Shown here piece after piece: positions 10,443 through 21,500 of a DNA stretch of 64,000 nucleotides (position 1 is its first letter; the number at the start of each line of letters is the position of its first letter). The position numbers and the translations under genes are program-made. This DNA comes from Lysobacter solisilvae (GTDB taxonomy: Bacteria > Pseudomonadota > Gammaproteobacteria > Xanthomonadales > Xanthomonadaceae). The stretch spans positions 1,116,001 to 1,180,000 of the forward strand of contig NZ_CP071518.1 of NCBI RefSeq assembly GCF_016613535.2, written 5' to 3'. The notes beneath the pieces are model-generated. The model was given only the letters and a program-made list of their open reading frames with translations. It was not told the DNA's origin and did no database searches.

Positions 10443-11307
10443 ATGAGACTTCGTGCCCTCGCGCTGCTTGCCCCGGTCCTCGCACTGGCGGTCACTTCCG
10501 CCCAGGCCGCGGAGAGCTACGACAACTGCACCGGTTTCATCGACAGCCTGCCCGTGTCGATCAACACCCAGGGCGTCTGGTGCCTGCGCCAGGACCTGTC
10601 CACCGCCGTGAGCTCGGGCGCGGCGATCCTGATTGCCACCAACAACGTCACGATCGACTGCAACGACTTCAAGATCGGCGGGCTGGGCGCCGGCACGGCC
10701 ACGCAGACCGCCGGGATCCGGGCCGTGGCACGGCAGAACGCGGTGGTGCGCCGCTGCAACCTGCGCGGTTTCCTGCGCGGAGTGGAATTCACCGGCGCCG
10801 GCGGCGGCCATGTCGTCCACGACAACCGCTTCAACGGCATCACCGGCACCGGGCTGCACGTGGAGGGCGAAGGTTCGGTCGTGCAGCGCAACCTGCTGAC
10901 CGACACCGGCGGCTCCACGTTCGATGGTTCCGCCGCGACAGCCATCTTCACCAGCGCGAACGTCGACGTCATCGCCAACACGATCAGCGGCGTGCTCCCG
11001 GCGGGCGGGGGCAGCGGCAATGGCATCGCCTACGGCATCCGCACCAGCGCCAACACCGGCGGCACGATCGCCGGTAACCGCATCCGCGGACTGGTGGCGG
11101 CGGGGTCCCGGGGCGGCCTTCGGCATCAGCAACACGGGCAGCGGCCGCCTGGTGCTGCGCGCCAACGACGTCGTGGGCGCCGCCACGGCGGGCAGCGTGG
11201 GCCTGGCCTGCGCCAATTCCCAGGGCGTCGCCCTGGAGAACGTCGTCAGCGGCTTCGCCACCGGGATCCAGGGCTGCTCGAACGACGGCAATGTCGTGAA
11301 GCCCTGA
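10443..11307 (+). pseudogene. Secreted right-handed beta-helix protein, reading frame shifted near 11100
   Basis: From ATG 10443 the frame gives a signal peptide (MRLRALALLAPVLALAVTSA, cleavage after AQA) and then repeating N/D-rich strands such as NNVTIDCNDFKIGG, AVVRRCNLRGFLRG and VVHDNRFNGITG. These are typical NosD/pectate-lyase-like beta-helix coils. After GNRIRGLVAAG (about 11100) the same frame turns into Arg/Gln-rich nonsense, while the +1 frame resumes the pattern (GAAFGISNTGSGRLVLRAND...) and stops at 11305-11307. One indel in the G-rich tract at 11096-11115 explains this. It could be a true disabling mutation or an assembly error. Substrate unknown. Confidence 0.75.
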
Positions 11308-12124
11308 CCGCGCGGCACCGTGGGCCGAGGGTCAGCGCGCCTTGGCCGATCAGGCCATGCAGCGTCGCTTTCAGGCGGCGTCCTTCCTGCCGGAAATAGT
11401 CGCGCTGCAGGCGCCAGTCGGGGCATCGCGCCTCCACCTCGCGCCAGAAGCGGCGGGAATGGTCGGCGTGGACCAGATGGCAGAGTTCGTGGACCAGCAC
11501 GTATTCGAAGGCCGCCGGTTCGGCCAGCACCAGTGCCAGGTCGAGGCAGAGGCTGCCGTCGGGCGACAGCGAGCCCCATTGCGACGACATGACCCGCAGG
11601 CGCAGCCGCGAGGGCGCGCGCGGCAGCGTGGGAAGGTAGCGCGGCATCCAGCGACCGACGTCGGCGCGCGCCTGCGCTTCCAGGAAATCGCGGACCGCGC
11701 GCCGCAAAGCGGAGGGGCCAACCGCGGGCGGAACGACGACGTGGATGGCGTCATCGCGCATGGTCACGTGCAGCGCGCGGCCTTCGCCCCACACCAGCGG
11801 CATTTGGGCGCCGCGCAGGGGCACGGCGGCGGTGACGTGCGGTTGCAAGGCCGGCAGCGGGCTGCCATTGCTGGCCAACTGCGCCATCAGCCAGTCCCCG
11901 TGTTCCTGCACGAAGCGCTCGCCGGCACGCTCGCTCACGCGCAGCGGCAGGGTCAGGCGTGCGCCGCGCTCGCTCACCGACAGCTTCATCCGGCGCGCGC
12001 GCGGATCGCGCACGCGCAGCACTTCGACGGTCTGGCCGTTGTCCAGGGTGAGACTGATGCTGTCGCGCGCCACCGTGCGCACCGGCGCGCGCGGTGACCC
12101 TGCCAGGAAGCGGAGGGGATTCAT
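11246..12124 (-). CDS. YgjP/DUF45-type M48-like metallopeptidase
   Basis: 292 residues from ATG 12124 (MNPLRFLAGS); an upstream ATG at 12148 is in frame but less likely. The zinc site is HELCHLVHADHSRRFW (HExxH with a third His downstream), placed after the WGSLSPDGSLCLDLALVLA strand as in YgjP-like DUF45 proteins. The function of this family is poorly known. The last 25 or so residues are Arg/Ser-rich and overlap by 62 bp the 3' end of the convergent beta-helix gene, so this tail may be non-functional read-out. Confidence 0.85.
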   Translation of the reverse strand: MNPLRFLAGSPRAPVRTVARDSISLTLDNGQTVEVLRVRDPRARRMKLSVSERGARLTLPLRVSERAGERFVQEHGDWLMAQLASNGSPLPALQPHVTAAVPLRGAQMPLVWGEGRALHVTMRDDAIHVVVPPAVGPSALRRAVRDFLEAQARADVGRWMPRYLPTLPRAPSRLRLRVMSSQWGSLSPDGSLCLDLALVLAEPAAFEYVLVHELCHLVHADHSRRFWREVEARCPDWRLQRDYFRQEGRRLKATLHGLIGQGALTLGPRCRAVRASRHCRRSSSPGSRWRSR

Positions 12125-12329
12125 GCACGCGCGCTCGTCATGGTTCAAGCATAACGATGCGCGCGAAGGAATTTCCTGAACGCGGCAAGTGAATCGAGTG
12201 CCGCGCGACGTTGGCGCGCCGGCCGCCGACGGCCGGATGCCTGCGCCAGTGACCGTGGCGCGGCGCCGCTTCGGCAGGCGGCCGGCACCGAGTCGGCAGC
12301 CTGCGCTCCAGGGCGGGGCGCGTCAGGCC

Positions 12330-13235
12330 TCAGGCCTCCACGCGGGACAGCTTCAACGCCTTCTCCAGCACGCAGAACAGGCGCTTGACCTCGCCACTCA
12401 TCAGCGCGAAGCGCGCGTCGAGCTCGGCGCGCAGGTCGTCGCGCTCGGTCGACTCCAGCGAATCCACCGCGCCGTCGAGCAGCTTGAATTTGCGCACCAC
12501 CAGGTCCTCACCGAGGACGAAAGAGACGTGGTCGTCCAGCGTCAGCGCCAGGCGCGTGACCTGCTTGCCCGATTCCAGGTGCTTGCCGATCTCGTCGCCC
12601 TGCAGTTCCTGCCGCTGGCACTTCACCACGGCGCCCTGGTCGACCGGATCGCGCAGTTCGCATTCGTCGCCCAGCGAAAGCCCCTCGGGCAGCGGCTCCC
12701 CCGCCACCCATCCGGTCAGCACGCTGCGCGGCGCGACCTCGGCATTCAGCGGCAGCGCGGGAAAGCTGCCCAGCGCGCGGCGCACCTCGCTCACCACGTT
12801 CTCGCCGTTCTTGCGGCTGGAGGTGTCGATCACGACGATGCCGTGCTCCAGGTCCAGCAGCGCATCGGTGCGGCTGGGCTTGATGAAGGCGCGCGGCAGC
12901 AGGTCGGTGATCAGCTCGTCCTTGATCCGCTTGCGCGTGCGGCCGCCGGGCTTTCGACCCTCCTTGGCCTCGATTTCCTCCAGCTTGCGCGCCAGCATCT
13001 CGTTGACCACGCTGCCCGGCAGCAGCCGGTCCTCGCCGCCGACGGTCAGCCAGATCGCGTCGCGCTGGCGCGCCGCCAGCAGGTCGCTGTCGCGGCCAAA
13101 GGGCGAAATGAACCCGCGCGAGGACAGCTCCAACGGACCGACGGGCTTGAGTTGGCACTCGGTGAGGCCGGTGTCCAGGTCATCGAGCTTGGTGGCGGTG
13201 GGAAAGCGGAAGAGCGTGAGGTTGCGGAAGAACAT
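12330..13235 (-). CDS. rdgC: Recombination-associated protein RdgC
   Basis: 301 residues, normal RdgC length. RdgC forms a ring dimer around double-stranded DNA and limits RecA activity. Family signatures include the start MFFRNLTLFRFPT, GFISPFGRDSD, a KLEEIEAKEGRKPGGRTRKRIKDEL block and ALLDLEHGIVVIDTSS. It stands alone: 205 bp separate it from the YgjP-type gene downstream and 137 bp from ttcA upstream, the latter holding two small palindromes. Confidence 0.96.
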   Translation of the reverse strand: MFFRNLTLFRFPTATKLDDLDTGLTECQLKPVGPLELSSRGFISPFGRDSDLLAARQRDAIWLTVGGEDRLLPGSVVNEMLARKLEEIEAKEGRKPGGRTRKRIKDELITDLLPRAFIKPSRTDALLDLEHGIVVIDTSSRKNGENVVSEVRRALGSFPALPLNAEVAPRSVLTGWVAGEPLPEGLSLGDECELRDPVDQGAVVKCQRQELQGDEIGKHLESGKQVTRLALTLDDHVSFVLGEDLVVRKFKLLDGAVDSLESTERDDLRAELDARFALMSGEVKRLFCVLEKALKLSRVEA

Positions 13236-13273
13236 GGGGGGCGGGACTCGAGTTGGGTGAGGAGACCCTCATG

Positions 13274-13361
13274 CCCGCGGGAGCGGGAATGGGTGGTCGC
13301 CGTTGTCACGGCGGTGGAGCGCACGGGGTCCGATACAGATCCCGCCTTCGCGGGAATGACG
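13274..13361. repeat. Two REP-like small palindromes between rdgC and ttcA
   Basis: Two hairpin cores, CCCGC-GGGA-GCGGG (13274-13287) and TCCCGC-CTTC-GCGGGA (13340-13355), each followed by AATG, lie 66 bp apart in the same orientation. The shared GCGGGAATG tail is the look of the short extragenic palindromes scattered through xanthomonad genomes. A related perfect palindrome occurs at 56975-56994. Confidence 0.6.
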
Positions 13362-13372
13362 TCAGGCCAGCA

Positions 13373-14317
13373 TCAGGGGGGCGCGCACCCGGCAGGATCG
13401 TGCCCGTCAAGGCCGCGCCCGTCGGGATCATCGTCGCCGGACGCGTGCGGTTCGCCGGCCAGCCACGCATGCGCGTCGGGCAACGGCGTTTGGCCACGGC
13501 GTCCCAGGGCAGGGAAATCGAACAGCGCCGGATCGCTCAGCTGCGCGGGCCGGACGTCGCCCAGCGCGCGGGCGATGGTCTCGATCCGGCCGGGCGATTC
13601 CTTCTCCCAGGCCTCCATCATGCGCCTGATCTGCTTGCGCTGCAGGTTTTCCTGCGAGCCGCACAGGTTGCACGGAATGATCGGGAACTGCCGGGCCTGT
13701 GCGTACGCCGCGATGTCTTCCTCGCGGACATAGGCCAGCGGCCGGATCACCACGTGCTGCCCGTCGTCGCTGAGCAGCTTGGGCGCCATGCCGCCCATCT
13801 TGGCGTGGAAGAACAGATTCAGGAAAAACGTCGATACCAGATCGTCGCGGTGGTGGCCCAGGGCGATCTTGGTGAAGCCATGCGCGGCCGCGTGCGCGTA
13901 CAGCGCGCCACGACGCAGGCGCGAGCACAGCGAGCACATCGTCTTGCCCTCGGGCACGACGCGCTTGACCACGGAATAGGTGTCCTGCTCGATGATCGTG
14001 AAATCGACCCCGAGTGATTCCAGGTACTGCGGCAGCACATGCGCGGGGAAGTCGGGCTGCTTCTGGTCGAGGTTCACCGCGACGAGCTCGAACTTCACCG
14101 GCGCCTTGAGCTGCAGCTGCCGCAGGATGTCCAGCATGGTGTAGCTGTCCTTGCCGCCGGACAGGCAGACCATCACCTTGTCGCCGTCCTCGATCATGCC
14201 GAAATCGGCGATCGCGCGACCCACCTGGTGGCGCAGGCGCTTGGCCAGCTTGTGCCGTTCGTGCTCGCGGCGCTGGGCGCGCGGCTGCGGTTCGACGAGG
14301 GGCAGGAGGATGTTCAC
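13373..14317 (-). CDS. ttcA: tRNA 2-thiocytidine(32) synthetase TtcA
   Basis: 314 residues if started at GTG 14317 ([10 protein letters not shown] follows); the open frame runs further up without family-like sequence. TtcA thiolates C32 of certain tRNAs using an iron-sulfur cluster and ATP. Visible: PP-loop SGGKDSYTM, the two Cys motifs CSLCSR and CNLCGS that hold the cluster, and [17 protein letters not shown]. The C-terminal 35 residues are Asp/Gly/Pro-rich and specific to this protein. The start is the least certain part. Confidence 0.93.
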   Translation of the reverse strand: MNILLPLVEPQPRAQRREHERHKLAKRLRHQVGRAIADFGMIEDGDKVMVCLSGGKDSYTMLDILRQLQLKAPVKFELVAVNLDQKQPDFPAHVLPQYLESLGVDFTIIEQDTYSVVKRVVPEGKTMCSLCSRLRRGALYAHAAAHGFTKIALGHHRDDLVSTFFLNLFFHAKMGGMAPKLLSDDGQHVVIRPLAYVREEDIAAYAQARQFPIIPCNLCGSQENLQRKQIRRMMEAWEKESPGRIETIARALGDVRPAQLSDPALFDFPALGRRGQTPLPDAHAWLAGEPHASGDDDPDGRGLDGHDPAGCAPP

Positions 14318-14637
14318 GGGGCGGATCGACAGTGCGGAGCGGCGTGGCGCGGGGGCCACGGGGCGAGCGAGGATTCTACCCGTCGCGGCCCATGCGACGG
14401 CCGCCAGATACGCTACGCAGGTCGGGTGGTCAACAGTCTGAACCGGGCATCGGTCATACTTTTTGCAACCGGTGTGCCTGCCGCTGCGGCCGTTGCAATC
14501 GGCGATACGGAAGGCCACCCGGGCCGCCACGCGGGCCCCGCGTGGAACGTGAGATGGGGAAAACAAGGATGCGAAATGGAAGCGGCCGCGCGTTGCGCGG
14601 GCTGGCACGGGCATGCGTGCGTTGGGGAAAGGCGGCG

Positions 14638-17600
14638 ATGCGACCGTTGCCGGGACTGGTGCTGATGCTGGCGGGGCTGGGGGCGTGCGCGACCGCCTCG
14701 GCGCAGGTGCGCCAGTCCGGCGCGGTGCTGGAAGGCCGCGGCGGCGTGCTCGCGCTGGCCTCGGGCGACGGGCACAGCTGTGCGATCCGGCGCGACGGTA
14801 CCGTGGCGTGCTGGGGTGCCAACTACGCGGGCCAGGCGACGCCGCCGGAAGGTCGTTTCACCCAACTGGCGGCCGGGATGATGCACACCTGTGGCCTGCG
14901 CGATGACGGCCGCCTGGAATGCTGGGGCAACATCCAGTTGCAATGGCAGGACGAATGGACGCGCTACGCCACCATTTCCTCGAACGGGTCCTACGTCTGC
15001 GGCATCCGCATGGACGGCCACGTCGAGTGCCTGGGCTGGACGCCCGACAACATCCAGACCCCCGAGCTGCTGTCGGCCTTCGCCGCCGGCGAGACGCATG
15101 CCTGCGCGCTGGCCGGCAACGGCAACGTGCGCTGCTGGGGCGACATCGGCTTCGGCGGACCGCCGCCGACGCTCCCGGGGCCGGAGGATCGCTTCAAGGC
15201 CATCGCGTCCGGCTACCGGGCCAGTTGTGGCCTGCGCGCCGACGGCACCGTGTCCTGCTGGGGCGAACCGCTGGAAGGCGTGCCGCCCACGCAGGGCGCG
15301 CGCTACTCGGCGATCACGATGGGGCGCCGCCACGCCTGCGGCCTGCGCCTGGATGGCACGGCCGATTGCTGGGGCGACAGCCGCGGCGTCCCGCCGCCGG
15401 CGACGGATCGCTTCGTTGCCCTCGCCGCCGGTGCGTACCACACCTGCGGCCTGCGCAGCGACGGCCGCCTCAGCTGCTGGGGCGAGGAGTTCCAGGGCGC
15501 GACGCTGCCGCCGGACGGCGTGTTCGGCCTGGGCAGCCTCGACGCCGGCTTCGGCTACACCTGCCAGACCCGTCCCGACGGCGCGGCGTCCTGCTGGGGC
15601 CGCGATGGCTCGGGCCAGACCCAGCCTCCGCAGGCGATGCCCTGGGAAACGCCCTGGCGCTTCACCGAAATCGGCACCGCCTTCGTGCACAGCTGCGGTC
15701 GCCGTGACGACGGCACCACGGTGTGCTGGGGCGAGCAGGGCGGCGGCCGTACCCTGCCACCGCCCGGCCTGCTGCGCATGCCTGCGCTGGGCTATCACCA
15801 CGCCTGCGCGCTGGGCGATGACGGCACCGCCCGGTGCTGGGGCGAAGACACCAACGGCCAGGCGACGCCGCCGGCGGACGTGCTGCGCAGCCTCACCGCG
15901 GGCCTGGTCCACACCTGCGGCGTCCGCGACGACGGCACCGCGACGTGCTGGGGCTACGGCGGCGACGATCAGCTGATTCCCCCGCCGCCCACCGGCGAGT
16001 GGGACCTGCGCATCGCCTCCATGCAGGCGCATGACCGCGGCAACTGCGCACTGTTCACCAACAATCATGCCAGCTGCCGGGACCTGTCCTGGGGCGGAAT
16101 GATCGAGGCGATGGACGAGGTGCGCGCCTACAGCGTGGGCCAGTCCAGCGTGTGCTGGATCGACGAACACAACGAGCTGCGCTGCCAGGGTTCCGGTTCG
16201 CTGGCCTACATCACGCCGCCGGCCGGACGCTTCGTCTCCGTGGCCACCGGCTCGGGGTCGGCCTGCGCCATCCGCAGCGACGGTGCGCGCGTGTGCTGGG
16301 GCGACGGCGAGGGCACCGAGTACCCGATCCTGCGGCTGGAACCGCGCGACCTGCCACCGCTGTCGATCGGCCAGCCCGTCGATTTCCCGGTGGAGCTGCA
16401 GCGTTCCACACCCGACTACGGCTCCCAGGCCGTGCCGGCCACCATCGCCGTTGCCGAAGGCACACTGCCGCCCGGCATCGTGCTGGAGAACGGGCGCCTG
16501 CAGGGCACGGCCACGCAGGGCGGCCAGTACACCGTCACCCTGGAAGGGCGCGACGCGGACGGCTTCGTCGCCTCCAGCACGATGACCCTGCGCGTGGACG
16601 ACACGCCGCCGGTGGTGACCGCGCAGGTCGATGGACCGATGGGCGACAACGGCTGGTACGTGGGCGACGTGTCCATCGCCTGGTCGGTCAGTGACGACGA
16701 ATCCTGGTCCTCGGGCGAGAGCGGTTGCGAACCGACGGTGCTGGCGTCCGACAGTCCGGCAGCCGGCTTCAGCTGCACCGGCACCAGCGCCGGCGGCAGC
16801 GTCACGCAGACCGTGACGATCAAGCGCGACGCGACGCCGCCGCAGACCGTCATCGGCGAAGGCCCGCTCCCGCAGACTTCGCAGACCACCGCGGAGTTCG
16901 ACTTCGGTGCGGACGAGGCGCTGTCGGGGGTGGCGCGCTTCGAATGCAGCCTGGACGACGCGCCGTTCGCGAACTGCACCTCGCGCCTGACGCTCGAGAG
17001 CCTTGGCACCGGCCCGCACGTGTTCGCCGTGCGCGCCGTCGACCACGCCGGCAACACCGATCCCACGCCAGCGCTGCACTACTGGCGCGTGGATGCGTCG
17101 GCGCCGCAGATCACGTCTTCGATCGAGGGCGAGCTCGGCGCCAATGGCTGGTACATCGGCGACGTGACCGTGCGCTGGGCGGTGCAGGATCCGGATTCGC
17201 CGCTGCAGGCGATGACCGGCTGCGATCCGGTCACGTTGCGCGCCGACACGCCGGGCGCGACGTTCACCTGCACCGCCCGAAGCGCGGGCGGCAGCGCCAG
17301 CGCAACTGTATCGGTGAAGCGCGATGCCACCGCGCCGGTGGTCGTCGCCGCGCCGCAGGCCGCGCCCAATGCCAACGGCTGGCACCGCACCGACGTGGTG
17401 GTGGGCTTTGCCTGCAGCGATGCGCTGTCCGGCGTGGTCGCATGCCCGGTCGCGCAGACGCGCACGGCTGAAGGCGAATCGACCGTGGCGCCTGTCATGG
17501 TCGTCGACCAGGCCGGCAACCGCGCCATGAGCGCTCCGGTCACGGTGCGCATCGACCGCACCGCGCCGGTGCTCGCGCCGGCCGCGCCGGCCAGCCTGCT

Positions 17601-18117
17601 GCTCAATGCGGCGGCGGCGGCGTCGGCCAACGCCATCGATGTGGTGTCCGGGGTGTCGACGCAGTCCTGCAGCGCGGTGGTGACTTCCAGCGTCGGCACC
17701 CGGCAGGTCAACTGCACCGCCACCGACCGCGCCGGCAACACCGCCAGCGGCAGCGCGACCTATCGGGTGAACTATGGTTTCAACGGCTTCACCAGCCCGG
17801 TGCATAACCCGCCGGTGCTGAACGTGCTCAAGGCCGGCCGTTCGGTGCCGCTGCGCTGGCGCGTGGTGGACGCCAACGGTGCGCCGGTGACGAATCTCAC
17901 TTCGGCCGGGGTCGCCGCGGTGGCGATCGCCTGTCCGGCGGCGGGCGAGAACCGGATCACGCTGTACGGCGGCAACAGCGCGGCGCTGCAGAACCTGGGC
18001 AACGGCTACTACCAGCTCGACTGGATGGCGGCCACGTCCCTGCGCAATCTGTGCCGCCGGCTGGAACTGGACCTGGGCGACGGCGTCCCGCGCGCCACGC
18101 AGTTCAAGTTCAATTGA
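14638..18117 (+). CDS. Large secreted protein: 14 Cys-paired RCC1-like repeats plus Ig-like domains
   Basis: 1,159 residues from ATG 14638, which has a GGGGAAAGG ribosome-binding site and starts a compact signal peptide ([20 protein letters not shown], then SAQ). In-frame ATGs at 14554 and 14569 would add an arginine-rich leader. Residues about 30-570 hold 14 repeats of 35-45 residues of the form H-x-C-x-L-R-x-D-G-x-x-x-C-W-G, most with two Cys ten residues apart, consistent with beta-propeller blades. Next come a putative Ig domain ([20 protein letters not shown]), repeated NGWY-x-x-DV-x-V-x-W domains ending in KRDATPP-type linkers, and a C-terminal PxKF-like domain ([19 protein letters not shown]). 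Likely an exported binding or adhesion protein; the ligand is unknown. Confidence 0.85.
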   Translation: MRPLPGLVLMLAGLGACATASAQVRQSGAVLEGRGGVLALASGDGHSCAIRRDGTVACWGANYAGQATPPEGRFTQLAAGMMHTCGLRDDGRLECWGNIQLQWQDEWTRYATISSNGSYVCGIRMDGHVECLGWTPDNIQTPELLSAFAAGETHACALAGNGNVRCWGDIGFGGPPPTLPGPEDRFKAIASGYRASCGLRADGTVSCWGEPLEGVPPTQGARYSAITMGRRHACGLRLDGTADCWGDSRGVPPPATDRFVALAAGAYHTCGLRSDGRLSCWGEEFQGATLPPDGVFGLGSLDAGFGYTCQTRPDGAASCWGRDGSGQTQPPQAMPWETPWRFTEIGTAFVHSCGRRDDGTTVCWGEQGGGRTLPPPGLLRMPALGYHHACALGDDGTARCWGEDTNGQATPPADVLRSLTAGLVHTCGVRDDGTATCWGYGGDDQLIPPPPTGEWDLRIASMQAHDRGNCALFTNNHASCRDLSWGGMIEAMDEVRAYSVGQSSVCWIDEHNELRCQGSGSLAYITPPAGRFVSVATGSGSACAIRSDGARVCWGDGEGTEYPILRLEPRDLPPLSIGQPVDFPVELQRSTPDYGSQAVPATIAVAEGTLPPGIVLENGRLQGTATQGGQYTVTLEGRDADGFVASSTMTLRVDDTPPVVTAQVDGPMGDNGWYVGDVSIAWSVSDDESWSSGESGCEPTVLASDSPAAGFSCTGTSAGGSVTQTVTIKRDATPPQTVIGEGPLPQTSQTTAEFDFGADEALSGVARFECSLDDAPFANCTSRLTLESLGTGPHVFAVRAVDHAGNTDPTPALHYWRVDASAPQITSSIEGELGANGWYIGDVTVRWAVQDPDSPLQAMTGCDPVTLRADTPGATFTCTARSAGGSASATVSVKRDATAPVVVAAPQAAPNANGWHRTDVVVGFACSDALSGVVACPVAQTRTAEGESTVAPVMVVDQAGNRAMSAPVTVRIDRTAPVLAPAAPASLLLNAAAAASANAIDVVSGVSTQSCSAVVTSSVGTRQVNCTATDRAGNTASGSATYRVNYGFNGFTSPVHNPPVLNVLKAGRSVPLRWRVVDANGAPVTNLTSAGVAAVAIACPAAGENRITLYGGNSAALQNLGNGYYQLDWMAATSLRNLCRRLELDLGDGVPRATQFKFN

Positions 18118-18126
18118 AGGCAACCC

Positions 18127-18152
18127 GGATGCGGCGCCCCGGCGCCGCATCC
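18127..18152 (+). terminator. Strong GC hairpin after the RCC1-repeat gene
   Basis: Perfect inverted repeat GGATGCGGCGC-CCCG-GCGCCGCATCC starting 9 bp after the stop at 18117. There is no T tract, so it may be an mRNA-stabilising or pausing hairpin instead of an intrinsic terminator. Confidence 0.4.
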
Positions 18153-18256
18153 GACCGAAACCGGAGCGGCAGGCCCGGCGACCACCGGGCCGCCAACGTC
18201 GATGATTTGGGGCAACCGGTCATGCCGGCGACCGGCAGGCGCGATAAGCTCGGGCC

Positions 18257-18466
18257 ATGATCGACGCCGAAGACCCCGCCCTGATCGCACGCAGGCTGGC
18301 CGAGCTCCGGCTGGAGCATCGCGACCTCGATGTCGCCATTGAACGCCTCATCGTCGACACCACCGCCGACGAACTTGCCGTCAAACGGTTGAAGAAGCGG
18401 AAGCTGTGGCTGAAGGACTGCATCGCTCGGCTGGAGAGCGCGCTGATCCCCGACGAACCGGCCTGA
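18257..18466 (+). CDS. Small YdcH/DUF465-type protein
   Basis: 69 residues: a charged, largely helical small protein (ALIARRLAELRLEHRDLDVA, then VKRLKKRKLWLKDCIARLES). The pattern, with a basic KRLKKRKLWLKD segment near the C-terminus, is that of the DUF465/YdcH/SlyX-like family, whose function is unknown. It stands alone between the RCC1-repeat gene and plsB and is followed 18 bp later by a good intrinsic terminator. Confidence 0.8.
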   Translation: MIDAEDPALIARRLAELRLEHRDLDVAIERLIVDTTADELAVKRLKKRKLWLKDCIARLESALIPDEPA

Positions 18467-18484
18467 TCCCGGCGCACCCGACAA

Positions 18485-18514
18485 AAACGGCCCGCGATGC
18501 GGGCCGTTTCTTTT
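18485..18514 (+). terminator. Rho-independent terminator after the YdcH-like gene
   Basis: Stem AAACGGCCCGC / GCGGGCCGTTT with a 3-nt GAT loop, followed by CTTTT. The 11-bp perfect stem and T run fit an intrinsic terminator on the plus strand; the stem-flanking A run may give weaker function on the minus strand after plsB. Confidence 0.8.
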
Positions 18515-18562
18515 CAGCGGTCGGTGCGCGACGACGTGTCGCGCCACCGACGACGAACGGCG

Positions 18563-21500
18563 TCACCCGCCCGTGGGTGGCGACGCGGACCGGGTCGATT
18601 CCGGGCTGATCTTCTCGATGGTGTGGCGCAGCTCGCGACCCAGGATCACCTTCGCATCCTTGGCCCACGCCGACAGGCGCTGGTCGAAGGTCAGCTTGCC
18701 ATTCGCGTCCACCCACACCAGGCGCAGCTCGCGCATCTTCTGGATGAAGCCGCGGAACAGCGACTTGTCGAAGAACTCCGGCGCGGCCGGCGCGTACAGC
18801 AGCGACAGGCGCTGCGCGGCCAAGTGGCACAGGCTTTCCAGCTCACCCGAACTCAGCGTGCCCGGGCCGTTCTTGGCCAGCACCGAGATGGCGATGTAAT
18901 AGCGCTCGAAGGCCTGCTGCAGCGAGTGGCCGATCGTGCGCAGGCGGAACACCTCGTCACTCTGGCCCGCGTTGCGCGCCAGGATCCCGCCCTCTTCGTC
19001 GCTGATCCATTCCAGCAGGCCTTCACGCACGAACAGGTCGATCGTGTCACCCAGTCGTTGGCCGAATTCCTCGGTGGTCCACGGCAGGAACAGCTCGGCC
19101 TGCAGGAACGGGTAGACACTGCGGCCCAGTTCCAGCACGCGCGCCCGGCTCATGCGCCGGTTGTGCTGGAAGCAGCAGGCAATCCATGCGGGCGCCGTGT
19201 AAAGGTGCAGCACGTTGTTGCGGAAATAGGTCAGCAGCACGGCCTTGTCGCCGTCCACGCCGAGCACGTCGCCGAGCGGGTGGCGCGTGCGGGTGAGCAC
19301 GTTGATCTCCTCGCCGTGGGCGATGATCTGTTCGGGCGTGTGCGGGGTGACCGTGACGCGGTCGGAATACGGCAGCTGCGCCAGCAGGGTCTGCGACAGC
19401 GTGATCAGCTCCACCAGGTCCGACTCGCCCATCGCGTGCTTGGGCGTGGACAGCAGCGACAACGCCAGCAGGTTGATCGGATTGACGTCCGCGGCGCGGT
19501 TGATGTTGACGTTGATCTTGTCGGCCAGCGCATCGACGGTGTCCGACAGCCACTTGGGCTTCTCGTCCTCCGGCACGGGGAGGCCATCCCACGTCGGTGC
19601 GTGCTGCGCGAGCATGTCACTGAGCCGGATCGGCTCGCCGAAATTCACCACCACCTGGCCGTAGTTGCTGCTCAGCACCTTGGGAATGCCCATCAGCAGC
19701 TGCCACACCGATTCCTTGGCCTTGGCCTTGCCGGTCAGTTCGTCGAGGTAGCTGTTGCCCTCCATCAGCTTCTCGTAGCCGATGTAGACCGGCTGGAACA
19801 GCACGGGCCGGGTCGGCTGGCGCAGGAAGCCGCGGACGGTCATCGAGATCATGCCGCCCTTGGGTTGCAGCAGGCGGCCCGTGCGCGAACGCCCGCCTTC
19901 GGTGAAGTACTCGATCGAATAACCGCCCGCCACCAGGTGCGCCACGTACTCGCTGAGCACCGCCGAGTACAACATGCTGCCGCGGATGCTGCGGCGGATG
20001 AAGAACGCGCCGCCCTTGCGCAGCAGCGTGCCCACGATCGGCAGGTTGAGGTTGACGCCGGCCACGATGTGCGGCGGCACGATGCCCTTGGTGTAGAGCA
20101 GGTAGCTCAGCAGCAGGTAGTCCATGTGGCTGCGGTGGCAGGGCACGTAGACCACTTCGAAGCCGGGCACGTCCTGCTTGAACTTCTCCAGGTGGTGCAC
20201 CAGCACGCCACGGTAGATGCGGTTCCACACCGTGGTCAGCAGGAAGCTGGCCGAACGCACGACCGGATGGGAATAGTCCGCGGCGATCTCGTAGGCGAAG
20301 GTGTGGGCCTTCTTGTACGCGTCGGCGAGCGAGCTCTTGTCGCGCGCGGCCTGGTCGGCGATGGCTTCCTTGACCGAATCGGACGCCAGCACGGTGTCGA
20401 TCAGCAGGCGGCGCGTGGACAGGTCGGGCCCGATGACGGCCGCGCGGATGCGGTGGAAGTGCGTACGCAGGACGCGCGAGAGCTTGCGCACCGTGCGCTC
20501 GGGCGGCAGACCTTCCTCGATGATGCCGCGCACCGACACCGGCGGGGCGAAACGGACCGTGGTGTCGCGGCCGTTGAGGGCGATGGCCAGCAGGCGGCGG
20601 AAGCGGCCGACGATGGTCCAGTTCTCGGAGAACAGCACGGAGAACCAGCCGCTGTCCTTGTCCGGTGCGCGCCCGACGAAGATCGACACCGGCACCAGCT
20701 GGACGTCGAGTTCGGGGTGCTCGCGGTGCGCCTCCAGCAGGCGCGCCAGCGATTCCGAATGCGTCTTGGCCGACGGCGGCGGGGAACCGGTCAGGGTGTT
20801 CAGCGGCGCCAGCGTGCTGACGTTGCGACGGGACAGCGCCAGGTAGGCGCGTTTGCGGCCCAGCGGATCGCCCGGCAAGGGCTGCAGCGGCGAGGGCAGG
20901 CCGGCTTCGCGGCAGGCCCGTTCGAGCACCAGCGCATTGGACAGGCCGTAGTCCTCCAGCACGTAGCACACCGGGCCCGGCAGGCTGGCGGTGTACTGCG
21001 CGGGGGCACCGGGTTCGATCTTCAGCTCGACCCAGGGCGCCATCAGGCCCCCGAGCAGGCGCACCCACCAGGGTCGACGCGCTGTGGAGGGCGCCGGACG
21101 CGGGTCGGCCGCGAAGGCGGGCGTGGGCATGGGCAGTTCCGGCTGGGCCGGCGCCGGGCTGGCCTGGCGGGTATCGATCCCGCCCGGGCCGATGGACGGG
21201 GCGGGATCGAGCGGGGCGGGCTCCAGCGCAGCGGGTTCAAACGCCGTCGTTGCCAGCGGCGGCGGGTCTTCCGCAGCGGCAGGTTCGAGTGCGGCCTGTT
21301 CGACTACGGCCGGATCGACTGCGCCTCGCTCGACTGCGGCTGGCTCGACTGCGGCCGGCCCAGCGGCGGTGGGAGCCGGGGCGAGGGGCCGCGCGCGGGC
21401 ACCTTCCGCCGGGCGGGCCGCCATGGGCGTTTCGGTGGAGTCCACCCCGTCGTCGGCGGCGGCAGTTTCGGGAAGGATCACGCCGCCCTGAGGCTGCTGC

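Noticed and set aside
14413..18150. 1,245-codon open frame on the minus strand opposite the RCC1-repeat gene
   Set aside because: Its translation is Arg/Ala/Gly/His-rich without domains, as expected from the GC-biased codon shadow of the plus-strand gene, which has a signal peptide and clear repeats.
18257..18466. Could the 69-residue gene be a toxin or antitoxin
   Set aside because: It is alone, with its own terminator, and its helical pattern matches the common DUF465/YdcH family.
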